Source of the DNA: JAIVJN01 sp036732565
Lineage (GTDB): Bacteria > Acidobacteriota > Vicinamibacteria > Vicinamibacterales > UBA2999
Length of the DNA stretch: 5,628 nt
NCBI GenBank assembly: GCA_036732565.1
Contig: DAINCF010000477.1
Coordinates: 1 to 5,628, forward strand
Direction: 5' to 3'
A program made the translations under genes and the position numbers. Under the pieces are notes generated by a model that did no database searches, was not told the origin of the DNA, and saw nothing but the letters and a program-made list of their open reading frames with translations. Positions 5,606 to 5,628 of this stretch are shown in pieces (the first letter of the stretch is position 1; every line of letters begins with the position of its first letter).

Positions 5606-5628
5606 CTCAGCGGTGAGCGCCGGCCCAC

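Noticed and set aside
1..5628. CRISPR array, tRNA, rRNA, riboswitch, transposase, phage or toxin-antitoxin genes
   Set aside because: I looked on both strands and saw no regularly spaced repeats beyond the two 22-bp units, no tRNA-like fold signature and no such protein motifs.

Overview
The window is a high-GC bacterial chromosomal segment (GC clearly above 60% by eye, not counted). It carries four protein genes, all of recognisable families, with short intergenic gaps. The gene mix fits Acidobacteriota, most likely a Vicinamibacteria-type soil lineage: a DUF6178-like protein, a secreted amidohydrolase, a PhyH oxygenase, and a palindromic repeat with a GCAGGCC-TTCA-GGCCTGC core at the right edge. 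This placement rests on memory of gene and repeat style. Myxococcota or another GC-rich phylum is not excluded.

Layout from left to right. (1) Positions 1-981, plus strand: the 3' part (nearly all) of a P1-family (DmpA/S58) self-cleaving aminopeptidase; its start lies left of the window. (2) Positions 982-1224: a non-coding or remnant gap ending in a -10-like hexamer. (3) Positions 1225-2985, plus strand: a 586-residue helical protein resembling DUF6178, function unknown, with a low-complexity linker that contains a perfect 20-bp palindrome. (4) Positions 2986-3060: a short convergent gap. (5) Positions 3061-3861, minus strand: an Fe(II)/2-oxoglutarate dioxygenase of the phytanoyl-CoA dioxygenase (PhyH) family. 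(6) Positions 3862-4117: a divergent intergenic region with a strong hairpin, a possible tiny hydrophobic leader ORF on the minus strand, and promoter-like hexamers. (7) Positions 4118-5539, plus strand: a signal-peptide-bearing, probably lipid-anchored metal-dependent amidohydrolase with a full set of metal ligands. (8) Positions 5540-5628: a perfect 22-bp tandem duplication leading into a palindromic repeat cut by the window end.

The genes do not form an operon or an obvious pathway. Gene orders are tandem with a 243-bp gap, then convergent, then divergent, so each is probably transcribed separately. Three are enzymes acting on small molecules or peptides: an aminopeptidase, an oxygenase, and an exported hydrolase of the imidazolonepropionase/Xaa-Pro-dipeptidase-like type. 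I see no phage, CRISPR, toxin-antitoxin, transposase, tRNA or rRNA. No new multi-gene system is visible. The most interesting signals are small: -10-like hexamers placed for leaderless transcripts at two genes, the leader-ORF-plus-hairpin arrangement before the PhyH gene, the palindrome inside the DUF6178-like linker, and the terminal repeat.
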